Shown: one piece after another, positions 12,601 to 27,138 of the stretch
How the letters are laid out: the number at the start of each line of letters is the position of its first letter
Position numbering within the stretch: position 1 is the first letter of the stretch
NCBI GenBank assembly: GCA_002007465.1
Contig: LNAC01000378.1
Span: forward strand, 1,125,166 to 1,189,165
Origin: Ailurus styani
Lineage: Eukaryota > Chordata > Mammalia > Carnivora > Ailuridae
DNA length: 64,000 nt
Direction: 5' to 3'
Made by a program: the position numbers and the translations under genes
Notes under the pieces: model-generated
Databases searched by the model: none
What the model saw: the letters and a program-made list of their open reading frames with translations, nothing else
What the model was told of the DNA's origin: nothing

Positions 12601-15600
12601 CTTCTGAATTTAGTCAGAGGTTAATGGAGCAAAAGGATACTCAGTTGTCCTTGGGAAGACAGAGTTCGAATGGATTTCATCTCCATCAAACCGTACTGCT
12701 CGGAAGCTGGTTGGCTCGCCAAACCCCTTGCCTTCTGACTCACCACTGAGGCCTTCTGTTTGGGAACACATAGCCTCCTCTGTCTGCTTCTCTTTTTATC
12801 CTTTTACAGTAGATGCCCTGTGGCCTGAAAAATAAAGAACCAGTCTCAGAAGTTCATCAGTTGGTCTTTTGAGATTGAGGCAAGCAATAAAAGCCCAAGT
12901 GAATTTGGGAAAGAATCCCAAGCATCCACCCAGATGAGCATTTCTACTAATCCAAACACAGCAAGGGCAGCACTATTTAATATGTTACTGTTCAATTTTT
13001 CTTCTTTTTTTTCTTTTTTGCATTACTTAATGAAGGATTCATTGACTACCTTTGTCAGTTTAGTTCTGTAAAGTCGGCATTCAGCTACTCTCAAAACTCG
13101 CAACAATATGAGTTAAAATACATTTTCGGTTTAGCTCTGCAGAACTCACTTAAAGGCAGCAGGAGGTGTCACTCCTGCGTCACTCACTCACCTTTGCCTT
13201 CTGTGGATTCCAGGCTAGTGGGTCCAACAAGAATGGGACTCCTACAAAGCATGCTGCCTCACCCAGCAAATAAACCCATTGCAGCAGGACAGTCGGTACC
13301 CTTCTTGCAAAATCTCACTGATCTCTTTTTCTTTTCTTTTCTTTTTTTTTTTTGCAAAATCTTGGCAATTTCTTTTAAAGGAGCCCCAGACGATAACATT
13401 TTAAAGGAAGTTGAAATAATAAAGGTATTTCAGTGGTGAGAGGGAGGTCAGATTAAAGCAGTGTTGTTTGTTTTAAAAATCACATTTTATGATGTAAATA
13501 ATATCTGATTTTCCTAATTTAAAAATTCCCTTCAGGCAATGAAGACTGGATCAGGCAAACTAGACTGGATCTAGTTTGATTTTTTTTTTATTTTGTTTTT
13601 CTTGTTTCCGGAAGACATTATAATTTCGGTAGGGTGACAGTTATAGGCAACAGTACTTGAAAGGAGGGTGAGGATGTGGGATGGCTCGTTTCCAGACATG
13701 GCCTTTTTAGAAAAATGTGAACAAAGGGAGATGATTAGATGACTTCATTCCTTCCTGAACACAAGCAGGAAGGCGGGCCACCATCCTTTTCCCTGCCCTT
13801 GTACAAATACTATAGGCAAATGAATATTATTAATAAAGCAGTCTGGTTATGTTTTACCTCCTCCTCAGTAAAAGATGATCGTTCTGCATTCTGGTGCGGT
13901 TCTCTCCATTTCTAAGATTACAGAACGAATATTAGTGCTGAGCATGAATACAAGTGATGAGCCGAGGCATTGCAGTGAACAGCGGCCCAGCTGGACAGGG
14001 AGCTGTCTGATGGACAGATTCGAGTTTGGAAGACCACTCTCCTGGATGAGGACTTGGAGTCCGAGAGAAAAACGAGGAAGAGTTTCTATTAGCAGATGAG
14101 AAATGTGTGCTTTGATTCTTTAAAAATAGCTTTATTGACATATAATTCACATACCACGTAACTCACCATTTTAAACTGTACAATTCACTGATTTTTAGTA
14201 AGTTAACAGAATTATGTGACCATCACCACTGTCTGGTTTTACAATATTTTCAGCACCTCATCACCTCAGTAAGAAACCCCGTACCCATAGCAGCAATGTC
14301 CACAATACCCAACCTACGGAAAGAGCTCAGATGTCCATCAACAGACGGATGGACAAGGAAGAGGTGATATGAGATAGATAGATATATATAATAATATATA
14401 TAATATATAATAATAATAATTTATATATAAAATCTCCAATGGAATACTACTCAGTCATCAAAAAGAATGAAATCTTGCCATTTGCAGTGACACCGATAGA
14501 ACTAGAGTGTATTAGGCTAAGGAAAATAAGTCAGCCAGGGAAAGACAAATATCATTTGATTTCACTGATCTGTGGAACTTAAACAAAACAGGTGAACATA
14601 GGGGAAGGGAAGGAAAAATAAAATAAGACAAAATTAGAGAGGGGGACAAACCGTAAGAGACTCTTAACTGTAGGAAACAAATAGGGTTGCTGGAGGGGAG
14701 GTTGGTGGGGGGATGGAGTAACTGGGGGATGCGCATTAAGGAGAGCACTTGATGGAATGAGCACTGGGTGTCATATTCAACTGATGAATCACTAAAGTCT
14801 ATCTCCGAAGCTAATAATATAGTATATATTAACTAAATTGAATTTAAATAAAAATTAAAAAAAAGAAGAAACCCTGTACCCATTAGCAGTTACTTCCTCC
14901 AGGCCTTGACAACCACTAATCTACTTTCTGTCTCTGTGGATTCTGTCTATTCTGGACATGTCATGTAAACTGAATCATACACAATTTTTCCTCTGTGTAT
15001 GGTTTCTTTCACTTAGCATGTTATTTTCATGGTTTGTTCATGTTGTAGAATGTACCAGTACTTCTTTCCTTTTTATGGCTAAGATTCCATTGTATAGATG
15101 TACTGCGTTGTGTCTATCCATTCATCAGTTGGCAGACCTTTGGATTGTATCCACTTTTTGGTTGTTATTAATAATGCTCTGTGAAGATTCATGTGCAGGT
15201 TTTTATGTGGACATATGTTTTCATTTCTCTAGGAATTGAACTGCTGGGTCATATGGTGAAACTCTATGGCTATTCAAATCCTCAGCCAACTTTCAAGTAA
15301 TTATTTTTACTGTTGAGTTGTTAGAGTTCTTTATTTTTATTTTATTTTTATTTTTTTTTAAAGATTTTATTTATTTATTTCACAGAGGGAGAAAGATCAC
15401 AAGGAGGCAGAGAGGCAGGCAGAGAGAGAGAGAGGGGGAAGCAGGCTCCCCGCCGAGCAGGGAGCCCGATGCGGGCCTCGATCCCAGGACCCTGAGATCA
15501 TGACCTGAGCCGAAAGCAGAGGCTTTAACCCACTGAGCCACCCAGGCGCCCAGAGTTCTTTATATATTCTGGATAATAGACCCTTACCAGATATATGACT

Positions 15601-18600
15601 TGTATGTATTTCTCCCATTCTGTGGCTTGTCTTTTCACTTTCTTGATAATGTCCTTTGACACACAAAAGTTCTTAATTTTCACAAATTCCAGCTTATGTA
15701 TTTTTTTCTCTTGTTGCTTGTGCTCTTGGTGTCAAATCCAAAGTCATGAAGATTTCCTCCTTGGTTCTCTTCTAAGAGTTTGGTTGTTTTAACTCTTGAG
15801 TCCATTTTGGATTAATTTTTGTATATGTTATAGAGTTGGAGTGCAAATTTTTTTGCATGTAGACACCCAGTGGTCCTCATACCATTTGTTGAAAAGACTG
15901 TTCTTTCCCTATTAAAGGTCTTGGTACAGTTGTCAAAAATCAGTTGACCGTGGGTTCATTTCTGGACACTCAATTCTACTCTTCTGATCTATATATCTAT
16001 CCTATATCAGTACTAAACTGTCTTGTTACTGTAGTTTTGTGGCATGTTTTTTTTAAAGATTTTATTTATTTATTTGACACACACAGAGAGATCAGATCAC
16101 AAGTAGGCAGAGAGGCAGACAGAGAGAGAGGAGGAAGCAGGCTCCCCGCTGAGCAGAGAGCCCGATGTGGGCCTCCATCCCAGGACCCCGAGATCATGAC
16201 CTGAGCCGAAGGCAGAGGCTTTAACCCACTGAGCCACCCAGGTGCCCTTGTGGCATGTTTTAGAATTGGGAGGTGTACTCTCTATTCTGTTCTTTTCCAG
16301 GATCTTAAGTGTTCGTGAAGGACTGATATGAATTCTTTCAACTTTCGGTAGAATCAACCAGTAAGGCCATCTCATCCTGGGCTTTAACTTAGGGGAATTG
16401 TTTTGAATGCTTATTCAATGTCTTTACTTGTTTTTTTTTTTTAAAGATTTTATTTATTTATTTCACAGAGGGAGAGAGATCACAAGGAGGCAGAGAGGCA
16501 GGCAGAGAGAGAGGAGGAAGCAGGCTCCCCGCTGAGCAGGGAGCCCGATGCAGGACTCGATCCCAGGACCCTGAGATCATGACCTGAGCCAAAAGCAGAG
16601 GCTTTAACCCACTGAGCCACCCAGGCGCCCTCAATGTCTTTACTTGTTATAGGTGTTGAGACTTTCCATTTCTTTTGTGAGTCAGTTTTGGTAGCTTTGT
16701 TTCTTTCTAGAATTTTCTTTTTACTTTGACAGGTTGACCTAGAGTTTGCAATGTATACTTAGAACTAGTGCAAAAAGAGCACTGTACTGCTGTACAGGTA
16801 GCAGGAGAACCTTATAATAACAGAGTACTCCGAATTCCTCCCTCCCATCCCTTGTATCCTTGCTGTCATTCATGTCATTTTTACATAAGCATAAGCATTA
16901 TATACATACCTACCTGTAAGCATACATATATTTATGCTTTTTAAATAAGCATATATATGCTTATATATATGCATATATACTTATCTTAATTATATGTATA
17001 TATATATTATAAGTATATGTATAATTTGAATACATTGTGGTTTTTTTAAAGATTTTATTTATTTATTTGACAGAGACAGCGCAAAAGGGAACACAAGCAG
17101 GGGGAGTGGGAGAGGGAGAAGCAGGCCTCCCGCTGAGCAGGGAGCCCCATGCAGGGCTCGATCCCAGGACCCTGAGATCATGACTTGAGCCGAAGGCAGA
17201 TGCTTAACCCACTGAGCCACCCAGGTCCCCCGAATACATTGTTTCTACTATCACTTTGAACAAACTGTTATCTGTTACATCAATTAAGAATGTAAAAATT
17301 AGAGTTTTTATTTTATCTTCACTTATTCCTTCTCTCATACTTTCTTTCCTTATGTAGATCTGGGTCTCTGACCTATAGCATTTTCCTCCTCTCTGAAGAA
17401 CCATTTTTGAAACATGTCTTGCAAGGCAGGTCTACTAATTCCCTCAGTTTTTGTATACCTGAGAAGGTCTTTATTTTTCCTCGTGTTTTGAAGGAAACCT
17501 TCACAGGGTACAGAATTCCAGATTGGTGGGATTTTTTCTCAACACTTTAAATATTTCACTCCACTCCCCTCTTCTCTGCATGGGTTTCTGAGGATACATT
17601 GGATATAATTCTTTTTTTTTTCAAGTGGGGAACTAAAAAAGGAATTTGTGTATCGAGGGCAAGAGGAAGCAAGCAATATAAAAATCAAAAGCTTACCTGA
17701 CTTTTCTTTCTCTGCTTCTCAGATAGGGGTTGGATTTTATTTGTACATATTCTGAGAGTCCCGATCTGCTCATGGAGTCCTTTATCCAGGGGGAAGCTGT
17801 GGGACAGATTCCTTAAGAGACCCTTTGGGAGAACTCTCATTGGGCGGGAGTGTTGCTCAATGTTGCCTACTTCTTTCCCTTCTGCTTCATGTGTATTACA
17901 AAATAGTCATTGGCATGCGATGGTTGGTGAGCCCCGCAATCAGTGAGAAGCAGCTCTGCAAACCCACTTTGCCATCTCGGCACTGGTCGAGGTCCTTCAT
18001 TATTTTGTCCACTGCCAGAAGGCCTTTTCGATTTTCCGGAAATCCAGGGAACTCTTTTCCATGAGTACTGTCAGGTCCTCCTTTGTTAAGTAGCCTTTAT
18101 CCCCAGCAAACTTGTGAAACGTGAACATCATGGTTTCCGTGGCGCGTTCCACATGAGACGGCATTGTGGTGGGGTCTGTTGAAGCCTTGGCCCGAGGCAC
18201 GGCGGGGGTGATTGGCTGGGATGCACGGCCAGTCTGCATTGGATATAATTCTTATCTTAGCTTCTCTATAGGTAAGCTGGGCTTTTCCCCCTCTGGCTTC
18301 TTTCAGGGTTTTTTTTTTCTTTATCTTTGCTTTTTCTAGGCAGACGCTTAGCTGACTGAGCCACCCAGGTGCCCCCCATGAGTTTTTTTTTTAAGATTTT
18401 ATTTATTTGACACAGAGAGAGAGATCAGATCATAAGTAGGCAGAGAGGCAGACAGAGAGAGAGGAGGAAGCAGGCTCCCAGCTGAGCAGAGAGCCCGATG
18501 CGGGCCTCGATCCCAGGACCCTGAGATCATGACCTGAGCTGAAGGCAGCGGCTTTAACCCATTGAGCCACCCAGGCGCCCCCCATGAGTTTTTGATGTTG

Positions 18601-21600
18601 TGTTTTCTTTTTCTGTTCATCTCAAGATAGTTGCCCATTTCCTTTGTGGTGCTTCAGCTTTCTGTGGGGGGAATCACTTCTGTTCCATAAACTGGATTAA
18701 TTTCAGAGAGCATTAGTGCCTACAGGCCCCAGGATTTATTGACACATACACCTTTTGATAGTACTTTCTGAGGAATAGAGGAACTGAGAGGACTTTGAAT
18801 ATGACATGCCTAGGTGGGTTTGTCTTTTGCGTTTATCCTGCTGGGTATCTCTGAGCTTCTTGGACCTGTCGTTTGGTGTTTGACATTAATTTGGAAAAAT
18901 TCTCAGTCATTGTTGTTTCAAGTATTTCTTCCTTCCCTTGCTCCCTTTCTTCTCCTTCTGGTATTCTCTTTAAACATGTGTTATCCCACAGTTTGTAGGT
19001 ATTCTGTTCCATTTTTTTAAGTCTTTTTTTTTTCCTGTTTGCTTTTCATTTTCAAGATCTTCTATCGACATAGCCACAAGCTCATTTCTATTATAGTGTT
19101 TTGGATTGCTACCATTTCATTTTTTTAAAAAGATTTATTTATTTATTTATTTATTTATTTGACAGAGAGAGAGAGATCACAAGTAGGCAGAAAGGCAGGC
19201 AGAGAAGAGAGGAGGAAGCAGGCTTTCTGCTGAGCAGAGAGCCCGATGCAGGGCTCGATCCCAGGACCCTGAGATCATGACCTGAGCCAAAGGCAGAGGC
19301 TTTAACCCACTGAGCCACCCAGGCGCCCCTACTATTTCATTTTCATTTAAGTATTTGTATCTTTCTGCTTACAATACCCATCTGTTCTTGTATGTTGTCT
19401 ACTTTCATTAGCGCTCTTAGCATATTACTCATAGTCATATTAAAATCCTAGTTGGATAATTCCAACATTCCTGCCATACTTGACTGTGGTTAAAGTGTTT
19501 TCTCTATCTCTTCAAACTGTGTTTTTTGCCTTTTAGTATGCCTTGTAACTTTTTGTTGGAAGCCAAGCATGACATACTGGGTTAAAGGAGCTGCAGTAAG
19601 TAGGCCTTTAGTGATATGGTGGTGACGTGTGGGGGCAGGGGAGGGGTTCTGAACTCCCAACAGTTAGGTCTCAGTCTTTTGGTCAGTTTACGTGTCTCGA
19701 TTGTGAACTTCAGCAGTGCTTCTCAGGTTGTTTCCCTCCTTGAGGGGGGACAGGAAGGCTAGAGGGAGCCGAGGTAGGGTATTTCCCTTCCCCTAGCTAG
19801 GTTAGGCTCTAGTAAAATCCTGATAGCTTAGGCTCTGGTAAAAGAGTTTCTCTCTTGAGGGCAGACCTTGTTAGGATGGATGGAATGCTCTGGTGTTTTT
19901 CAAAATGGCTTCCTTTCCTTTCCTGCTTCTGAAGCAGGAGGGAGCTTTTCCTCCTCCCTTCACTGTGACAGCCTGGTAGAGCTGCCGGAGGTACCACAAA
20001 AGGTGGGTGTGCTGCCCTGTCACTGGGCCGCCTGGGGGTTTGAACTCTCAGACTTGTCCACACTGTGCCCCCAGTAACTGAGTTACAGCTCAGGTTTTCC
20101 TGCCCTGCTCCTGATTTCCGTGGAGGCCTCTGCTCATGGGTTTCTGCTCCAGCATTTTCCGTATCTGCCTGCCTGTCTCTCCACCTGCGGGGTAACATTT
20201 TCCTCTGTGGCCTCAATTCCCTGAAAGTTAGGCGGGTGTTTTTTTACCAGTTAGTTCGGCTATCCACTTACTGTTAGGAAGGAGTAATGACTGCCACGCT
20301 GCTTAAGTGCTGGACTGGAAGAAACCGGAAGTCCTCTTTCTTCTTTTTCCATAGAGACCTTTACAGCTATGTATTTGTCTGCTTTAACTGCATCCCAGGA
20401 GTTTTAAAAATTTTTTAATTTAAAAATTACTTTAAAATATTTTATTTGTCAGAGAGAAAGAGAGAGAGCGCACAAACAGGGGGAGAGGCAGAGGCAGAGG
20501 GAGAAACAGGCTCCCCACTGAGCAGAGAGCCTGATTCGGGGCTCGATCCCAGGACCCTGGGATCATGACCCAAGCCAAAGGCAGATGCTTAGCTGACTGA
20601 GCCACCCCAGACACCCCCCCCATGAGTTTTTGATGTTGTGTTTTCTTTTTCTGTTCATCTCAAGATAGTTGCCCATTTCCTTTGTGGTGCTTCAGCTTTC
20701 TGTGGGGGGAATCACTTCTGTTCCATAAACTGGATTAATTTCAGAGAGCATTAGTGCCTGCAGGCCCCAGGGTTTATTGACACGTACACCTTTTGATAGT
20801 AGTTTGTGAGGAATAGAGGAACTGAAAGGGGACATGAGTGGCTGGGGAAGAGGGGATATGACTTAAGCCCTTGCTTTTGAAGCCACGCTGCGGCCTGTGG
20901 CCTCTGAACCAGGGCTTCTCAACTGGGCGATATCGTCCCTCATGTGCCGTCCGGCAGTGTCTGGATGGTTGCAGTACGCAGAGGGGGGCGAGTGCAGCTG
21001 GCATCTAGTGGGTAGAAGCCAGGGACGCTACTCAGTGTCCCATAATGCACAGGGCGGCCCCTCACAGCCAAGAACTGTCTGGTCCAAAGTGTCAGCACTG
21101 CCGTGGAGAAACCTTTTTTAACCCCTTCCGTTGGTGGGCCAATTTCCCGCTCACTCAGCACCTACCTGTCCAGTGTCTCAGTATCTCTTCACAATGGTCC
21201 CTGAGGTAGGTGAAATGTCACAATCTGAGGTGAGGCGAGTGAAGCCTTAAAACTGTGGCCACCTGTCCATCGGTAGCAGAGCCTTGACGACCCCCCCCCG
21301 CCAGTCTGGTGGTTTCCCCCAAAGCCCACAGTGACTGAGGCCTCCGCTTGCTTTGTCCACCCCACCTTTCCAAAAGCGGACCATCATGCATTGTCCTGTG
21401 AGTCTCTTTCTGGAACCCTGGTTGCCTGAGGGGCTTCTCGCAGCCGAGAATGCTTCACATTGTCCTGTGGTCCTCTGTTTAATGTCCCCTTCTGCAAACA
21501 AAGTGGAAACTCCCCCCGCAGGCAGCGAGGCGTTGGGGTGCAGAGTGGACCTGCAGCACGTTTCTGCTGAATGAATGAGGGGCTAGGAGAGAAAATATGT

Positions 21601-22819
21601 TTTCCCTTTCCTAAAAGAGCGGTTCTAACTCTGCATAATGATTCACGGTGGCCTCAGGTTTTGTCCCTTGAAGGTCTTACCAAAACCCAACTTAAAGAAA
21701 AGTCTTTTGTGGTGTTTGACCTCAGTTATTGTGAAATTATCCTGCCATCGAATCTGTATGTCTTAAGGTAGCTGGTCTCAATGTTCTCATACATAAAATG
21801 GGAATATGATCCTTTGTGAGCTGAGACCTTTCCTGGGGATAAATGATTTGAAGCCCATGGAAGCCTTCTCAGCAGTGCTGTTTAAATGGCCAGGTCCTTC
21901 CAGTGATGAGTAACTGTGAAAAACTGTATTCATATGAATTATGCGATATAACCAGTGGTTGCGCAATTATTAGTTTGCTAGAATGAAGTTTGTCATGCAG
22001 TTATTAGTTGCATTCATATTTTGCACTTCTTACTTACTACGGTGCTAGCCTAGTAATTTGGGTAAAACATCTAAAGCTATCTTACCTCTGATAGTCCTGA
22101 TGAATATAAGATCTTGACTTTGACCTTTGTTTCTCTATAGGTGTTACAGAACATTTTGGACACTGAAAAGGATTATGCTAAAGAACTTCAGTCTCTACTT
22201 GTCACTTACTTAAGACCCCTGCAGTCCAATAACAAGTAAGATTTACATTTTCAACCCCTTGCTAAATAAAGCCAGATTACGATAACGTCAGCAGCCAGAG
22301 TCATTGCTCTCATGTCACTGAATAATTGATTTTGCCCTTTAGAAGAATTTCCACAGATCACAGGTTGCCAAGAACATGGTCAAGGCAACGGAAATTACAC
22401 AAGATGTTGCTGCTGGAGAGCTTGGCTTTCTGTCTTTTCTGGCTGTGGAAGGAATGAGCACGTCTGCATTTCTGTCTGTCCCAATTGTTATCTTGTACAT
22501 TTTAAAAGCGATGCATGCAGTTTTACCTTGCCCAAACGGGACCTGCTGGTGTTTTTATGCAGAAAAACGTGTAAACTGGAAAGTTCTGTGCTCTCCCTGC
22601 CCTTTACTTGCCGGGGCAGAAACCCTTTCCTCCCGTCTGAATGTTTGTAAGGGCACCGCGAGCTCGCATTTCACCCGGGCCAAAGAGAATGATAGAGCTG
22701 TTCAGATGTTTGTTTTGTTTTGTTTTGTTTTAAATAAAATGCTCAAACTTTATTCTCGTCTTAGAAGTGACTGAGGTTTGAATTGAAAACTTTGTTTTCA
22801 CGGAAGAAAAATATGGACA

Positions 22820-22862
<43 letters not shown>

Positions 22863-25800
22863 TTGTAGGCACGGCCTATTTAACAAACAGTGGCTAACGG
22901 CATTTGTTTGCGTTTTTATTTAATTGTTTACACTTTACTAGAGATTATAATCTATACGTCGAATAGAAAATTGAGCCACAGGCGCACACACTAGAGGACA
23001 AAAGAATTTACTTTTGCTGGACAGTTGCCTCAACTATTAGACTTCAGGCATATTACGCGATCCTCCCCCTTTTTTGGCCAAATCATGTTTGCTAAGGCAG
23101 AAGGTCTTGCTAAATTTCCCAGTTGGTTATTTTCCATGGCACTGTGGGAATCTCACTTCAGTATGAAAGGATTTTGTATTCCCGTGTTTTGTAAGAGCTG
23201 AACGGCAATCAACAACAAAGTGTCTTTTGTTATTATTATGTAAAACATGAAGTGAACCCTGTGAATCATACTTCTTAGAGTGAATGGAAGGAACCTCAAT
23301 GAATCACTGGGTCTAGTGCTCTGGAAGAAATGACTGTCCCCATTGAACAAATAAGAAAGCTGAAGTCCAGAGAGGCTTACCGCTGTACCCATTCCACCGC
23401 CAGTAAGTGGCCACACTCGACCCACTGCGCCTCCTGCCACTGACTGAAATGCGCCTTTCATTTTGTGGAGGTGACAGGCAGAGACAGGAAACCGAGGTGG
23501 TGACCCTGGGAGGAGAGATGGTGAGATTTCAAATGAAGGAGGCGAGGAGCCTGACTCAGAACTTCCCTGTTGCCATATAGATTGAGAATGCAGTCAGGGT
23601 CCGTTTCCACCAGGCTGTCTGGTGGACCCCAGAGTGACTGGAGCAAACCAGACTGTTTACTGTCGATCCTGACAGGGCCAAGAAAGCCCCCGATCAGGTT
23701 CAAGTTGCCCCCCCCCCATCAGCTTCTTGGGGCCATGAGAGAGGGAAGTCAGGGAAGCTGGCTGGCTGAAGGTATTGCTTTTGTCCCCCATGCTGGGGGT
23801 TTCCCAGCTTGTGGTTCAGAAGGGCACGATGGCAGAGGAACTGGGCCCTTCTGGGGCTCGAGGCGTTACTGGTAACATTTGCATGGGGCTTCCTTTGCTT
23901 TGTCAGCAAAAATTACTCTCTTGGAAACACTCCCCTCGTATTATTATAAGAAGAAGAAAGAACCCGTGGCCGACACTGGCCTTTTAAGTCTTCAGAAAAG
24001 GTGTTTAAGAGCATGGACTCTGGAGCTGGAGTGTGGTGGTTTAAATCCTGGCTTCACCCTTCGCGGGCTTTGTGACGTTGGGTGATTTGCTTAACCTCTC
24101 TGTGCCTGGGTCTCCTTACACGTAAGAGGGAGACAGTAGCGCCTACCCCATGACCTTGTTGTCAGGTTAAAATGACATTTGTGAACCGCCGCAGGGGTGT
24201 TAAGTGCTGGGTGAGCGCTGTTGGCACATGTTATCACCTACTATTTGGGAGGGGAAGACTGGAGAAAATTCACAGTACAGAGGCTCTGGATAAAATCGTT
24301 CAGTTGCCATTATTTGTTCCGTTCCCTTCCACAAACAAACAAACAAATCATACTGTCTTCTTCTCCTCTACTTCCTCTGATAAAGATTTCCTTTTGTTGA
24401 TTTATGAGCATTTTAAATTGGGAGAAACTGGATTTTGCGGTTTTTCCCTGTGCAGTCTATGAGCATGTGTAATATCTTTCAGTTACTCTCCCAGTTCCTC
24501 TAGAAGAGAGCACTCCAAATTGTTTACATTTATCCCCAGACATGATGAATTTTGCCTATTGAGATACTTAGATATTATGCACTTGTTATTCATTCACCCG
24601 TCGCTCATAAAACACCTAAATGTCTTCAATAAACACTTGTTTGCTTTAGATCGTTCTTCTTATTGTAGAAAAAGGAAATCAAGGAAAGACACTTTTAAAT
24701 GTTGTTAAAGACCACAGAGCTGGTGTAAATTAAAAAGCGAAAGTTAAAATCTCAGGATGGCTGCCCTTGTCCCATTGGCCAATTTTTTAGCAAATTATCA
24801 GCTCACTAGACTAGAGATGGATTACTGGAATCCTCCTGAAGTTCTATCCACTGAAATTATGTATGCTTTTTTTTCCAGTCTGAGTACTGTGGAGTTTACA
24901 TCTTTATTGGGGAACTTCGAGGAAATATGCTCGTTTCAACAGACGCTCTGTCAAGCCTTGGAAGACTGTTCCAAGTAAGTGTTGCACATAGTCTTAGATA
25001 GGGATACTTTATTTTTTCAGTGATCCAAGATTCATTGTTTAGGCACCACACCCAGTGCTCCATGCAATCCGTGCCCTCGTTAATACCCACCACCAGGCTC
25101 ACCCATGCCCCCTCCCCCTCCCCTCCATAACCCTCAGTTTGTTTCTCAGAGTCCACAGTCTCTCATGGTTCGTCTCCCCCTCCGATTTACCCCAATTCAC
25201 TTTTCCTTTCCTTCTCCTAATGTCCTCCATGTTATTCCTTATGTTCCACAAGTAAGTGAAACCATATGATAATTGACTTTCTCTGCTTGACTTATTTCAC
25301 TCAGCATAATCTCCCCCAGACCCGTCCATGTTGATACAAAAGTTGGGTATTCATCCTTTCTGATGGCTGAGTAATAGTCCATTGTATATATGGACCACAT
25401 CTTCTTTATCCATTCGTCTGTTGAAGGGCATCTCGGCTCTTTCCACAGTTCGGCGATTGTGGACATTGCTGCTATGAACATTGGGGTACATAGGGCCCTT
25501 CTTTTCACTACATCTGTATCTTTGGGGTAAATACCCAGTAGTGCAATTGCAGGGTCATAGGGTAGCTCTATTTTTAATTTTTTGAGGAACCTCCACCTTT
25601 TTCCAAAGTGGCTACACCAACTTGCATTCCCACCAACAGTGAAAGAGGGTTCCCCTTTCTCCACATCCTCTCCAGCACTCGTTGTTTCCTGTCTTATTGA
25701 TTTTCGTTTTTATTTACTCATTTGTTACAGTGTTGATAAACTGTCCCAGTACAGAGAGAAGGCGCTAGGGAGAGCCAAACCCCTGGCTGTGTATCAGGGC

Positions 25801-27093
25801 TCTACACACAGTAAACTACTTCTGACTTTAAAAAGCATATCAGTTTACTGCTCCTGGTCAGTATGAGAGACAAATAAGGTCTCCATCAACCAGGGATGAT
25901 GCTTTTGACGTTGATTTGATATTTTCTTTTGTACATTGCCAATTACTTGGAAAAGTTAGTCGGGTGACCCATTCAGTTGCATAAGCTGCTTTTTCTCTTT
26001 CAATCATGCCTGGTAGCTTGTCTATTATATTAGTAGTTGAAATACACAGAAAGTGGGGAAACGAAAGTATATCTTGATGTGAACCACAATACATGTGGGA
26101 AGGCTGGCTTGGTGGTTGAGGGTGTTCAGCTTCATGCTGCAGAATGGACTGTAATGATCCTCAGGCCATATAGCTCCGTAGCAAGATGAATTTGCCAAGC
26201 CCTGTATCTCAGAGAAGTTGGAAATCTGAGTGATTACCCGTTTCTGGAGCTTTCTGGGACACAGGTGGTCATCCAGGAAGGAAGAGGCTAAGAGCCCACA
26301 CCAAAGGTCTGAGGAGTGGTCCTCAATGCCTTTAGGGATCCAGCTTATTGATGTGGAAAGATAAGTCACTATGTGAGAAGAACCAATCACAAACTAGATT
26401 TGTAATCTTTGTTTTCCATTTTATAGAGAAACATATAGAAGGAAGACCAAGGAATATGCCAGAATTGCTCTAATAGCTGTCTTATAGCTGTCTCTGAATG
26501 GTGGAATTCTGAGTGATTTTTCTTTCTTGCACTTCTCCAATTTGTCTACAAATGAAAACAGGTGGCTTGTAGCTTAAAAAAATTAATTTAAAGTCACGAA
26601 GCCATCCTGCCCAGCAACCCCCAAGCCACTGAGACTACATAATATTCCTTTGTGGTGTGTCAGTTTGGGATTTGATTACTTTTTTTTTAAAGATTTTATT
26701 TATTCATTTGACACAGAGAGAGAGATTACAAGTAGGCAGAGAGGCAGGCAGAGAGAGAGGAGAGAGGAGGAAGCAGGCTCCCTGCCGAGCAGAGAGCCCG
26801 ATGTGGACCTCGATCCCAGGACCCTGGGATCATGACCTGAGCCGAAGGCAGCGGCTTTAACCCACTGAGCCATCCAGGCGCCCGGATTTGATTACTTTTG
26901 TCTGTACGTGAACTTCATAGAAATTAGCCAGGAGTATTTTTTTGTGTGCCCGGCTGAAATTTTGAATATTGTAATTTGAACAGATAACTTTAAAAAACAA
27001 CCCTATCTGGTCCTTTTAAGTAAGTATCCGGCCCCTGTGTGTGGATGCTATGTTTGGTGGCTTGAGTTTGAAGTGGTGGTCAAGGACCCCATC

Positions 27094-27138
<45 letters not shown>

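Larger units (their letters stand above)
14120..16420 (-). mobile_element. Old L1, antisense, host of later insertions
   Basis: Antisense L1 3' UTR and ORF2 text (TTATTGACATATAATTCACA; CAGTTGGCAGACCTTTGGAT; GTCCATTTTGGATTAATTTT). Interrupted by the sense L1 at 14295 and by SINEs at 15335 and 16051. Confidence 0.8.
16640..18330 (-). mobile_element. Old L1 continuation, antisense
   Basis: Antisense L1 text on both sides of the SINE at 17039 and of the S100A10 retrocopy (AGAGTTTGCAATGTATACTT; AAGGTCTTTATTTTTCCTCG). Diverged. Confidence 0.65.
22236..24878. other. Intron between DH exons
   Basis: Holds the GT microsatellite and two MIRs listed; the rest, including 24250-24870, is unique and AT-rich without a further call. 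Confidence 0.5.

Noticed and set aside
15397..15666. Repeated peptides such as [19 protein letters not shown]
   Set aside because: These occur in many places because they are translations of SINE copies.
25239..25664. 141-codon minus ORF that looks protein-like
   Set aside because: It is a truncated L1 ORF2 C-terminus, not a host gene.
27092..27137. Regular short repeats as a CRISPR-like array
   Set aside because: A plain AAT microsatellite in mammalian DNA; no spacers.
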